DNA of 64,000 bases from Geomonas azotofigens (GTDB lineage: Bacteria; Desulfobacterota; Desulfuromonadia; Geobacterales; Geobacteraceae). The stretch spans positions 744,001 through 808,000 of the forward strand of contig NZ_JAHLME010000003.1 of NCBI RefSeq assembly GCF_018919395.1, in the 5' to 3' direction. The translations under genes were made by a program, and so were the position numbers. The first letter of the stretch is position 1; every line of letters begins with the position of its first letter. Positions 38,866 to 47,782 of the stretch are shown piece by piece. The notes beneath the pieces are model-generated. The model ran no database searches, was not told where the DNA came from, and saw nothing but the letters and a program-made list of their open reading frames with translations.

Positions 38866-41769
38866 TCAGCCGTTCAGCACGGCCTTTATCTTTAGGGCGA
38901 GTCCAGTCATCGTGAATGGTTTCTGAATGAACGCAACCCCCTCCTCCAGTACTCCGTGATGGACGATGACGTTGGACGTATAGCCGGACATGAAGAGGGT
39001 TTTTATGGCCGGTCTCTTCTCCTGGAGTCTGCGCGCCAGATCGTGCCCGTTCATCCCCGGCATTACTACGTCGGTCAGCAGCAGCTCGATCTTACCGGGG
39101 TGCATCCCGGCGAGATCAAGCGCCTGCTCCGGAGTGGACGCCGCCAGCGGGGTGTACCCCTGCAACTCCAGCATGGACTTGATCATCTCCAGGATTCTCG
39201 GTTCATCCTCCACCACCAGTACAGTTTCCCCGTTGCCCATCGAGACACTCGGGGGGGCTTCGGCTACCGCATCCCCGCTCTCCCAATGGCGGGGGAGGTA
39301 GATCCTAAAGGTGGTGCCTTTGCCAGGCTCACTGTAGACGGAGATGTGCCCTGAGTTTTGCTTCACGATGCCGTACACCGTGGAAAGGCCCAGTCCGGTT
39401 CCCTCACCGACCCCCTTGGTGGTGAAGAAGGGCTCGAAGATTTTGGCAACGGTTTCCCGGTCCATGCCGCAGCCGTCGTCGCTCACGGCGAGGATAACGT
39501 AGTCGCCGGGGGTGACGTCGGGGCGACCGGAGCAATAAGCTTCATCGAGGGTGATTTCGTCCGTTTCGATGGTGATCTTGCCGATGCCCGAGATGGCGTC
39601 CCGGGCATTCACGCACAGGTTCGCCAGGATCTGGTCGAGTTGAGGCGGATCTATCATGACCCGCCGCCCGCCGGCCTTGGGGAGCCAGGCGAGGGTTACC
39701 TCCTCCCCTATTAGGCGTTGCAGCATCGTGAGTGTCCGTGCAACCGCCTCGTTCAGGTCGAGGAGCTGCGGCGAAACCGTCTGCTTGCGGGCGAAGGCGA
39801 GCAACTGCTGCGTTAAATCGGCGGACCGCTCCCCCGCCTTGCGCATCTCCCAAAGCATCCGGTACAGGGGGTGGGTGTCGTCGATCTGGGATAGGGCGAT
39901 GTCCGCGTACCCGAGGATGACCAGGAGCATGTTGTTGAAGTCGTGAGCGATGCCGCCGGCCAGTCTTCCCACCGCCTCCATCTTCTGCGCCTGCAAAAAC
40001 TGGGCTTCGAGTCTTTTTTGCTCGGTGAGGTCGGTGTGGGTGCCGGTCATGCGCAGCGGAGCTCCCTCCGCGTCGCGTGAGACCAACTTTCCTCGGGCAA
40101 GTACCCACTTCCAACTCCCGCTTTTGGTGCGCAATCTCTGTTCTGTCTCGAAGAGGGGGGTGCGGCCGTCGAGGTGAGCTTGAAGCCTTTCTCGCGTGTG
40201 TGCCAGGTCGTCCGGGTGCACGAGTTGGGACCAATCCGGCAGCTCGGTGAGCTCGCCCGGGGGATACCCGAGGATTTCGCAACTGCGTGGGCTCAGGTAG
40301 GTCGACCCCGTAGACATGTTCACGTCCCATATCCCATCGTTGGCTCCCTCAAGGGCGAAACGGAGCTGGTTCTCGCTCTCGAGTAGCGCCTCCTCCGCTT
40401 TTTTCCGCTCGGTGATTTCTGTGGACATCCCGCAGACGCCGGTGACCTCCCCCTGGTCATTGCGGATGGGAAACTTGATCGAGATGAAGTAGCGCTTCCC
40501 TCCTTCCGTCTCGAGCATCTCCTCCAACTCAGTCACGTCATTGGCGGACATCGTCCAGCGGTCGTTGTCGAAGAACTCTTCGCCTGTCGCTCCAGGGAAC
40601 AGCTCCTTGTCAGTCTTTCCGAGGGCTTCATGCCGTTTGAGACCAGTCACCTCCTCCCACTCCGCGTTCACCAGCAGGTAGCGACCATCCCGGTCCTTGG
40701 AATAGATCACCGCTCCGCTGTGCTCGATGAGGTCGGAGAGAAAAGATCGATTTTCCGCCAACTCTTTCTCTGCCTTCTTCCGCTCGGTCAAGTCCTGCAT
40801 GTTGTTGATGAAATACAGAGGCTGCCCCTGCTCATCCCGCAAAAGTGCCGAGGTCCCCACCGCCCAGATGTAGTATCCCTCCTTGTGCAGAAGACGGATC
40901 TCGAACTGGAAGGAATCCATCTCTCCGGCGATCACCCTGCGCCTGAGCTCGTCGCCTGCCTTGAAGTCAGCGGGGTGGATTACGGAGCTGATGTGACTAT
41001 CGGTCAGCTCCTCCTCGCGGTAGCCGAGCATCTGGGCGAGCGCGGGGTTCAAGATGACGATATTCCCTTCGATCGTGGTGATCGAGAAGCCGGCCGAGGT
41101 CTTTTCGAAGATGGTGCGGAAACGTTCCTCGCTCTCGCGTGACTCAAGGGCCAGCTTGTTGGTAACGCGCCCGGCCCTGAAGACGACCCCACAGATCAAA
41201 GCCAGCAGCAGCGCGGCGGCCGCAAGAGCGATCGCGAATTGCCGGTTGAGCTGGTTCAGGAGCTGCCGCAGATTCAACTGGGTCAGGGTGTCGAGCTGGT
41301 CGGCCTGGGCCTCCAACTGGTAGAAGGCAACCCGCAGTGCGACTTCCCTGCGACTTTTGTCCCCCGTCTCCTGCTTCCAACGGGAGAGGCTATCCTTGAA
41401 TGCTGCGACCCGCTGCCTAAACGTGTCGACTGTCGGCCTGTTCTCACTCTGAAGATGGGCTTGGGATCTTTCAAAGGATTGTATTGCCTGGTTCAGCAAT
41501 GCGAGTCCTTCTGCCTGCCCGAAGGGTGCACCAGGCTGACCGGAAAGGGTGAGATGCGAAAAGCCACGGTTCAGGTCGATGCGTGCCTGGCGCAACCCTT
41601 CCAGTTCCCGCAGGGCCAGTTGCAGGGTTTGCCGCTGCTGCACCTGGAGTCCATACAGGGTCATGCAGATCAACAAGGATGAAAGGACGGATATCCAGAT
41701 CCAGAACAGGCTAGATGTGAGCGCGCCCCGCCTGGGGCTGTAGGCGTTGCTTAGCGGTGAACGGGTCAC
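38866..41769 (-). CDS. Membrane hybrid histidine kinase with three PAS domains and receiver
   Basis: 967 residues. TM1 is about 19-40, a helical periplasmic region follows, and TM2 is about 178-198. Three PAS/PAC units occupy about 210-595 (each with a TERKKAE- or TEQKRLE-type junction). The phosphoacceptor is in LAGGIAHDFNNMLLVILGY, then the ATPase motifs NARDAI, DDGCGM and TGLGLSTVYGIV. The receiver VLVVEDEPRIL...LLTDVVMPGMNG closes it. The start overlaps the stop of the solute-binding protein gene (ATGA), so the two form a ligand-sensing unit. Targets are unknown; the receiver has no output domain. Confidence 0.95.
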   Translation of the reverse strand: MTRSPLSNAYSPRRGALTSSLFWIWISVLSSLLICMTLYGLQVQQRQTLQLALRELEGLRQARIDLNRGFSHLTLSGQPGAPFGQAEGLALLNQAIQSFERSQAHLQSENRPTVDTFRQRVAAFKDSLSRWKQETGDKSRREVALRVAFYQLEAQADQLDTLTQLNLRQLLNQLNRQFAIALAAAALLLALICGVVFRAGRVTNKLALESRESEERFRTIFEKTSAGFSITTIEGNIVILNPALAQMLGYREEELTDSHISSVIHPADFKAGDELRRRVIAGEMDSFQFEIRLLHKEGYYIWAVGTSALLRDEQGQPLYFINNMQDLTERKKAEKELAENRSFLSDLIEHSGAVIYSKDRDGRYLLVNAEWEEVTGLKRHEALGKTDKELFPGATGEEFFDNDRWTMSANDVTELEEMLETEGGKRYFISIKFPIRNDQGEVTGVCGMSTEITERKKAEEALLESENQLRFALEGANDGIWDVNMSTGSTYLSPRSCEILGYPPGELTELPDWSQLVHPDDLAHTRERLQAHLDGRTPLFETEQRLRTKSGSWKWVLARGKLVSRDAEGAPLRMTGTHTDLTEQKRLEAQFLQAQKMEAVGRLAGGIAHDFNNMLLVILGYADIALSQIDDTHPLYRMLWEMRKAGERSADLTQQLLAFARKQTVSPQLLDLNEAVARTLTMLQRLIGEEVTLAWLPKAGGRRVMIDPPQLDQILANLCVNARDAISGIGKITIETDEITLDEAYCSGRPDVTPGDYVILAVSDDGCGMDRETVAKIFEPFFTTKGVGEGTGLGLSTVYGIVKQNSGHISVYSEPGKGTTFRIYLPRHWESGDAVAEAPPSVSMGNGETVLVVEDEPRILEMIKSMLELQGYTPLAASTPEQALDLAGMHPGKIELLLTDVVMPGMNGHDLARRLQEKRPAIKTLFMSGYTSNVIVHHGVLEEGVAFIQKPFTMTGLALKIKAVLNG

Positions 41770-42635
41770 GGAACGACCTCCTTCCCGTTGCCGGCCGGAA
41801 GAGGGATGTCGGCCTTGGTGAGGCCGAACCTGCCGACAAGCACCAGATGTTCAGGTGAGCCCACGAAGGTTGCGAGGGCTTCGTTCCAAGCCGCCAGGAG
41901 CCGGTGGTCCTCCTTCCTGAAAGCGAATGCCCCCAGACCGCCGCCGTCCTTGCCCGTTTCGAAAGGCTCTGCAGCCTCCGTCCCGCCATTCTTTTGCTGC
42001 AGCGCCATCCAGTGAACGGTCGGAGAGGACAGGGCCAAGCCGTCAACTCCCCCCGTTTCGACGGCGATTCTACCGGTCAGCGCATCCGGAACTGTTAACA
42101 GTCGGGGTTCCCGCAATCCCAGACGGTGCAGTTGATCCTGCTCGACCGAGCCGTCAAGGACCGCGATCTTGACGGCGTGAAGGCCGGCGGCCTGGCTGTA
42201 GGAGTGCAAGCCTCGCGGGTTCCCCTTCGCGACGAGCAGCCCGGACCTGGCGCGGTAAGTTGGCAGGGAAAAGGAGACGCGGCGAGCGCGTTGAGGGGTG
42301 ATGAACATGCCTGCGGCGATGGCGTCGATGCGTCCGGCCTGAAGCTCTCCGATCAACGAGCCGAATTCGAGTTGCCGCCAGTAGATGTGCGGTATATCGA
42401 GGCGCGCGGCGACCACTTTGGCTATCTCAGGGGCCTCTCCGGTGACTTCCCCCTCCGGAGTAAGGAACGCGTAGGGGGCCTCGATAGCGTAGCCGATGAT
42501 GATGGTGCCGTCCTTTCGAACTCTCTGCAGGGAGTCGTCCCCATCGCAAAGGGTCGCTATGCCGGCGGCTATGATGCCGACGAGTAAAAGAGAAAAAAAC
42601 AACCAGAATCGAAAGCCAAACGATGGTCTCCGCAA
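41766..42635 (-). CDS. Solute-binding protein (family 3) paired with hybrid kinase
   Basis: 289 residues. The only in-frame start is a TTG at 42635, with GAGGTG upstream. A hydrophobic N-terminal anchor (FWLFFSLLLVGIIAAGIATL) precedes the periplasmic SBP_bac_3 domain (TIIIGYAIEAPYAFLTPEGEVTGEAPEIAKV, seen in part; GRIDAIAAGMFITPQRA; VAKGNPRGLHS). Such proteins bind amino acids or compatible solutes (ectoine/EhuB-like). No ABC permease or ATPase is near; instead the gene is coupled to the kinase at 38866-41769, so it is probably its sensory subunit. Confidence 0.85.
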   Translation of the reverse strand: MRRPSFGFRFWLFFSLLLVGIIAAGIATLCDGDDSLQRVRKDGTIIIGYAIEAPYAFLTPEGEVTGEAPEIAKVVAARLDIPHIYWRQLEFGSLIGELQAGRIDAIAAGMFITPQRARRVSFSLPTYRARSGLLVAKGNPRGLHSYSQAAGLHAVKIAVLDGSVEQDQLHRLGLREPRLLTVPDALTGRIAVETGGVDGLALSSPTVHWMALQQKNGGTEAAEPFETGKDGGGLGAFAFRKEDHRLLAAWNEALATFVGSPEHLVLVGRFGLTKADIPLPAGNGKEVVP

Positions 42636-43023
42636 TCGTACACCTCGTGCCCGATACCCTTGTTAAGCCGCCTTAGCAAGGACAGTTTGCCAGGCTGTCG
42701 TATCTTGTCGAAGCCAATACACAGTCAGCCACTTCAGTCAGTATCAAAGACTATGAATACTACCGTATGAGTCAGTAAGTGTAAAGCGGGGGCGCTCAAG
42801 GCGTGATTGGAGTAGTGGACGTAAGATCCAAAGTGACTGCTAACTCTAAAGCAGGGAGTGCTAAAGGAGGGCCTATTCACCTGTCAACCGTCTTTGTCGG
42901 TAGCTTTTTCAGCTCAGGAAAAGTGATATAGTCTCCACGGGGCTTTTGCTGCCATCAGACGCAGAGGACAGAGAAGCCACCAAAGAGGTCATATACCAGT
43001 TATTGTATGGGAGACCAATAGCC
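42636..43023. other. 388-base intergenic region between divergent sensory genes
   Basis: It contains a 10-bp inverted repeat (CCTTGTTAAG / CTTAGCAAGG, loop CCGC) at 42658-42681, just upstream of the solute-binding protein gene, and three AGTCAG direct repeats at 42723, 42736 and 42770. These may be operators for one or both divergent genes. No ORF, clear riboswitch or terminator was found; an AAAGGAGG at 42863-42870 is not followed by a start codon. Confidence 0.5.
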
Positions 43024-44061
43024 ATGAAGGTTGCCAGGGACGCGGAGAAGAAAAGGGCACTGTTTGGCGCGAACACTCAAAATCTTGTGGCGCTGGTCAG
43101 GGCATCGCCACACGGAATTATAGCCATCGACCTTGACGGTACCATCCTCCTGTGGAACCACGCCGCTGAGGAGATTACGGGCTGGCGCGAAGAGGAGGTG
43201 CTCGGGCTTCCCATCAGGCTTTTTGAACAGGAAAATTGGGAGAGCTATGAAGTCTTGCGCAGGCGCACCATGACGCGCGAGGTCTTCCACTCCTTGCCCA
43301 TGGACGTTACGAGAAAAGATGGCCGGCGAATCGTTATCAGCTACTCCTCCGCTCCCGTCTGTGACAGCAAAAAACGCGTTGTGGCCACAATGGCCGTCAT
43401 CTATGACATTTCTGAAAAATTGAAGATGGAAACGGATCTCAAAGAAAGCCTGGAGAAGACGAACCGGCTTTTGGACGAGACAGTTGACGCTTTGAGTTCT
43501 GCCGTGGAAAAGCGGGACCCATACACTGCGGGACACCAGCAGCGGGTGGCACAACTTGCCTGCGCCATTGCAGGGGAACTTGGAGGGATTGCTGCGGAGC
43601 ACCTGAAAGGGATCTGGACTGGAGGGATCCTCCATGACATCGGAAAGATATACGTTCCGGCGGAAATCCTGACCAGGCCGGGCAAGCTGAGCGAGATCGA
43701 ATTGCAACTGGTGAAGAGTCATGCCGAAGTAGGCTTTGACATCCTGAAGGATATCGAGTTTCAGTGCTCGGTCCCTCTCATCGTGCGTCAGCACCATGAA
43801 CGTCTGGACGGCAGCGGTTATCCTGACGGGCTGAAAGGGGATGGTATTCTTTTCGAGGCGCGCGTCTTGGGAGTAGCCGATGTGGTCGAGGCGATGTCGT
43901 CGCACCGACCTTATCGCCCCAGTATAGGGGTTGCATCCGCTCTCGAAGAGATAAAGCGTGCCCGCGGGACCGCCTATGACCCATCCGTTGTTGATGGGTG
44001 TCTTAAGCTGTTCCGGAACGGCTTTAGCTTTTCTGAAACGCCCAAATCCCCGTTTGGGTAG
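43024..44061 (+). CDS. PAS / HD-GYP cyclic-di-GMP phosphodiesterase
   Basis: 345 residues from the ATG at 43024; a TTG extension to 42946 is weaker. The PAS domain spans about 15-135 (ALVRASPHGIIAIDLDGTILLWNHAAEEITG, in part). A short coiled coil leads to the HD-GYP domain (about 160-330), with HDIGKIYVP, HHERLDGSGYP and the metal-binding histidines all intact, so it should degrade c-di-GMP. There is no membrane segment, so it is cytoplasmic. It is divergent from the solute-binding protein gene and convergent with the four-kinase cluster. Confidence 0.92.
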   Translation: MKVARDAEKKRALFGANTQNLVALVRASPHGIIAIDLDGTILLWNHAAEEITGWREEEVLGLPIRLFEQENWESYEVLRRRTMTREVFHSLPMDVTRKDGRRIVISYSSAPVCDSKKRVVATMAVIYDISEKLKMETDLKESLEKTNRLLDETVDALSSAVEKRDPYTAGHQQRVAQLACAIAGELGGIAAEHLKGIWTGGILHDIGKIYVPAEILTRPGKLSEIELQLVKSHAEVGFDILKDIEFQCSVPLIVRQHHERLDGSGYPDGLKGDGILFEARVLGVADVVEAMSSHRPYRPSIGVASALEEIKRARGTAYDPSVVDGCLKLFRNGFSFSETPKSPFG

Positions 44062-44123
44062 CGCTCACCGGCATGTGGCAGTTGAGAGGGGGGTAGCAGC
44101 ATTCAGGAACTCAGGGTGGTTTT

Positions 44124-45470
44124 TCATGGCGAAACGTCTTCGGGAGCGACCGGGAGTTCGATGCGGAACTCCGCGCCGTTCAGCTTGTTGCTGACGGACA
44201 GGGTCCCTCCCATTCCTTGCTCAATCGTCATCTTACACAGGTATAAAGCGATGCCGGTCCCGGGCGACTGGAACTTGGTCGTGAAGTACGGATCGAAGAT
44301 CTTGTCGATGATCTCCTCCGGAACGCCTCCCGCGTTGTCCTGGATGGTGATGACGTCTCTCCCCCCCTCGCAGCGGCAGCGGACCTCGACCGCGGGCTCG
44401 GGCGTCCCCCATTTCAGCAGAGCGTCCTTCGCGTTGTTGAGGATGTGCAGGATCACCTGAGAGAATTCCGTATCCACGCCGGCCACGGGTTGCATCCCAC
44501 CGTTCACCACATTGATGACGATGCCCATCTGTTCGTAGGTCGTCTGGACCAGGGCGTGTGCTTTCCGCACCATCTCGAACGGATCGAAGACCTTCCGCGG
44601 GCTGCCGGTCATGAAGACGCTCTGGAACACGTTTATGGTCTTTGAGAGGTACCCGATCATATCCATGCACCTGTTCACATAGTCGGCGAAAGTGTTAACT
44701 TCGAGGACCCCGCCCCGATAACTGACGTCGGCCTCCTGGATCAACAGGGCGATGTTGTTGAGCGGCTGCCGCCACTGATGGGCGATGTTGTTCAAAAGTT
44801 CGGTCATCGCCGCCAGCCGCGCGCTCTGGAAGAGCATGCGGTCCTTCTCCTGGTTTTTCGCCACCTCCTCCAGTACCCGTTCTTCCAGGTGCGCGTTCAG
44901 GGCCTCCAAATCGCGCTGGTTAGCCGCCAGTGCCTCCTGGGTGGTCTTCCTCTCCTCGATCTCTCTTTGCAACTCGTCGTTGGTCCTCGCCAGTTCCGCA
45001 GTGCGCTCCTCAACCCTTCTTTCAAGGGAGTCGTTCGCCTGCTGCAGGCTCTTGGCCAGCGCGCGCAGCCCCAGGTGCACCCCCACTCGCGCCAGCAGTT
45101 CTTCCCGCTGCAGCGGTTTGGTGACGTAGTCTACTGCACCGCATCGGAACCCGGTTATCTTTTGATCCGGCTGCGACAACGCCGTCATGAAGATGACCGG
45201 AATGTCCCGGGTGGCCTCGCTCCCTTTGAGGCGGCGGCACGTCTCGAACCCGTCCAGCCCCGGCATCATCACGTCGAGCAGTATCAGGTCCGGCTTGGCC
45301 AGCACCGCTCTGCTGATGCCGCTTTCGCCATCCTCAGCGACGAAGATGGTATAGCGGCACTCCTCCAGCAGGGAAGAGACGATAGCGAGGTTGTTGGCGT
45401 CGTCGTCGATTATGAGGACGGCGGGGGGGGGCTGTTCTGCGTCTGCTAAGACGGGATCGCGCGGTTCCAT
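44124..45470 (-). CDS. Receiver-histidine kinase (soluble)
   Basis: 448 residues from the ATG at 45470 (AAAGGA upstream); a longer frame runs into the next gene. An N-terminal receiver (about 18-140; LIIDDDANNLAIV, LLDVMMPGLDG) precedes a coiled coil and a kinase core with NIAHQWRQPLNNIALL, typical of the HWE/HisKA-like group that uses HQWRQPLN. ATPase motifs include NNAKDALL, DNAGGVPEE and GTGIALYLCKM. It lies four bases after the stop of the upstream kinase, so they are co-transcribed. It may be a phosphorelay end point. Confidence 0.93.
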   Translation of the reverse strand: MEPRDPVLADAEQPPPAVLIIDDDANNLAIVSSLLEECRYTIFVAEDGESGISRAVLAKPDLILLDVMMPGLDGFETCRRLKGSEATRDIPVIFMTALSQPDQKITGFRCGAVDYVTKPLQREELLARVGVHLGLRALAKSLQQANDSLERRVEERTAELARTNDELQREIEERKTTQEALAANQRDLEALNAHLEERVLEEVAKNQEKDRMLFQSARLAAMTELLNNIAHQWRQPLNNIALLIQEADVSYRGGVLEVNTFADYVNRCMDMIGYLSKTINVFQSVFMTGSPRKVFDPFEMVRKAHALVQTTYEQMGIVINVVNGGMQPVAGVDTEFSQVILHILNNAKDALLKWGTPEPAVEVRCRCEGGRDVITIQDNAGGVPEEIIDKIFDPYFTTKFQSPGTGIALYLCKMTIEQGMGGTLSVSNKLNGAEFRIELPVAPEDVSP

Positions 45471-45474
45471 GTTT

Positions 45475-47715
45475 TTATCCTTTCTCGTTGCGGCTTTCCG
45501 CCGGCAGATAGCGAGCCACCAGGGCTGTGATTGCCTTGGCCTTGAAGCCACCGGCCAGCTCGCGCACCTCTTCGGCAAACCGGTGGCATGCGGAGGTTTC
45601 CATCATCTTCTCCGCCCAGAGACGGATCCTGCGTATGTCGCCCAGCTTTGCCAGTTCGTAGAGCTCGTGCAGCATTTCCGGCGGCGGCACCTCACTGGCC
45701 CGGTACTGGTAACCGTGGGTCGGGCCTTCCGCCGCCTCGACAACAACGCTAGCCGCCACGGGAACACCACCCTCGGCGACCGCTGAAAGGGGTATCTCCA
45801 GTCGAAAGCTGCTCCCGCGCCCCGGCTCGCTCTTCACATCCAGTTTCCCGCTCATCGAGCTTACCAGATGGTGGGCGACGGTCAGCCCCAGTCCCGCTCC
45901 TTCACGCGCGCCCCCCTTTCGCCCCAGCTGGGTGAAAGGCTCGAATATTTCTTCCAGGTTGTCGGTCTCGATCCCTATCCCCGTATCGATAACCTCGCAT
46001 ACCAGGAGGCCGGGACGCTCTCCGTGATAGGTTACCCGCAGCGTTACCCCCCCATCCCCGGTGTACCTCACGGCATTGTCCAAAAGGTTGAGCAGAACCT
46101 GCCGGAGTTTGCGCTCATCCCCATGGACCCTGCCAGGGAGCCGGGTCGCGGCCAAGTATCTGAAGGCCAGCCCCTTCTCCTCGGCCGCTCCCCGCGAGAT
46201 GTCTAGGACCTGGCCGATAAGGGCCGGGAGGTCGAAGTCGATCTGTTCCAGCGCGCTCTCTTCCTGTTCCTTGCCGATCTCGAGGATGTCGTTGATCAGC
46301 GAGAGGAGGTACTGACCGTTATCGGCTATCACCTTCAGCTGGGTGTGTTGCGTAGCATCGAGGCTCGAGTCCCGCATCAGGATCTGGGAGTAACCCATGA
46401 TGGCGTTGAGCGGGGTGCGCAGCTCGTGGCTCATCGCCGAGATGAAGGCGCTTTTGGTCTTGTTGGCCTCCTCCGCCTGCTCCTTGGCCTTGACCAGTTG
46501 CTCCTCCGCTTTCTTCTGCTCCGTAACGTCGCGGTTGGTCCCGCGTTTGCCTAGGAAGCGGCCGCTTTCGTCGAAGACCGGGCAGCAGACGTGGTCGATC
46601 CAGCGCTCGCTCCCGTCGGCGGCGACCAAACGGTACCCGAAGCGGGAGACGGGCGGGCTGTCCGGGCGCAGGGCAAGGCGATGGTGCTCGTCGAAGGCGG
46701 AACGGTCGTCGGGGTGTGTGATGCTGATGATGAAATTCTGGTCCCTGGCGAACTCCTCGGGGGGGTATCCGGTGATCCTTTGGCAGGAAGGCGAGGAGTA
46801 GATGTAGTTCCCTTGCGGGTCTCTCCAGAACTCCCAGTCGAAGGTGTTGTCGGCGACGATCCGGTACTTCGTTTCCGACGCGCGCAACTGGGTGATCACG
46901 GCCGTGAGTTGGGTTGCCATCTTGTTGAAGGCCTGAAAGAGGGTGCCCATTTCGGTGCGCGCGCCTGCCCGGGAGGTGAGCATCGTGTCCAGCCTCCCTT
47001 CGGACAAGGCGATGGCTGCTCGTGAAAGCTCGGCCAAGGGGAGCGAGATGCTGCGGCTGATCGAGAGGGAGACCAGCAGGATGATGACGCCGGCGACCGC
47101 CCCGATGACAAAGAGCCAGATTATGCTGCGGGAGATCGTCTTCGCGGCCGTGTTCTCATCACGCTGGGCATACCCGGTTGCCACGGTGACCGCCTTTTCA
47201 ATCAAGGCCCTGTGTGCCTGGAACTCTGGCTCCAGGACCGCTGCATCCACCTTTTCCGCCTCTTTCAAAGAGCCTGCCAGCAGCGCGGGGAGGAAGTGCT
47301 CGTCCTGGGCTCTATAGTACCTGAGGGCTGTGTCGTGGGAGCTGGAGAGGATCTGCGTCAAAGGGTCTCCCGCCGGCAGGTTGGACATCCAGTAGCGGTA
47401 ACGTTGCTCGTACTTGTTGCGGAGCTGCGCCGCCTGTGCGGCCATCCCGGCCAGCGTCTTCCGGTCGACCCCATCCTCCGCAGCTTTCAGCATCTGCAGC
47501 GCATTGAGACGGGACTCCACCATGTACAGGGGGGGCGGAAGGATGTCCTGGATCACGAGGTGGTTCTGAATGATGTGGGCGTAGAGCGGTCCGTTGATCT
47601 TGACCCGGTCCAAGGTGTGGAAGGAGAAGAGGCACAACAGGGCGAAACCGAGCAGGAAGATTCCCACCAGCAGCATGAGCCTTGAGCCGATACTCGAATC
47701 GTTGAACTTGGTCAT
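45475..47715 (-). CDS. Membrane sensor histidine kinase with HAMP and PAS
   Basis: 746 residues from the ATG at 47715 (GGGAGG nine bases upstream). TM1 is about 10-32; a periplasmic helical sensor (33-200) and TM2 (about 205-228) lead to HAMP and a PAS domain (about 290-410). The HisKA motif FISAMSHELRTPLNAIMGYSQILM (in part) and ATPase motifs LLNLLDNAVRY and GAGLGLTVAHHLV are intact. A C-terminal ~65-residue helical tail after the ATPase (LHELYELAKLGDIRRIRLWAEKM) is shared with the kinase at 49798-51915. Confidence 0.93.
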   Translation of the reverse strand: MTKFNDSSIGSRLMLLVGIFLLGFALLCLFSFHTLDRVKINGPLYAHIIQNHLVIQDILPPPLYMVESRLNALQMLKAAEDGVDRKTLAGMAAQAAQLRNKYEQRYRYWMSNLPAGDPLTQILSSSHDTALRYYRAQDEHFLPALLAGSLKEAEKVDAAVLEPEFQAHRALIEKAVTVATGYAQRDENTAAKTISRSIIWLFVIGAVAGVIILLVSLSISRSISLPLAELSRAAIALSEGRLDTMLTSRAGARTEMGTLFQAFNKMATQLTAVITQLRASETKYRIVADNTFDWEFWRDPQGNYIYSSPSCQRITGYPPEEFARDQNFIISITHPDDRSAFDEHHRLALRPDSPPVSRFGYRLVAADGSERWIDHVCCPVFDESGRFLGKRGTNRDVTEQKKAEEQLVKAKEQAEEANKTKSAFISAMSHELRTPLNAIMGYSQILMRDSSLDATQHTQLKVIADNGQYLLSLINDILEIGKEQEESALEQIDFDLPALIGQVLDISRGAAEEKGLAFRYLAATRLPGRVHGDERKLRQVLLNLLDNAVRYTGDGGVTLRVTYHGERPGLLVCEVIDTGIGIETDNLEEIFEPFTQLGRKGGAREGAGLGLTVAHHLVSSMSGKLDVKSEPGRGSSFRLEIPLSAVAEGGVPVAASVVVEAAEGPTHGYQYRASEVPPPEMLHELYELAKLGDIRRIRLWAEKMMETSACHRFAEEVRELAGGFKAKAITALVARYLPAESRNEKG

Positions 47716-47782
47716 GCTCGGCGCCTCCCTTATCACCACATCCCCGACTTCGGGTCGGCGACCGGAGCCGGGAAGAGCGATT

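Noticed and set aside
42946-43023. A longer N-terminus for the PAS/HD-GYP protein from a TTG
   Set aside because: No ribosome binding site is near; the ATG at 43024 starts just before the PAS domain.
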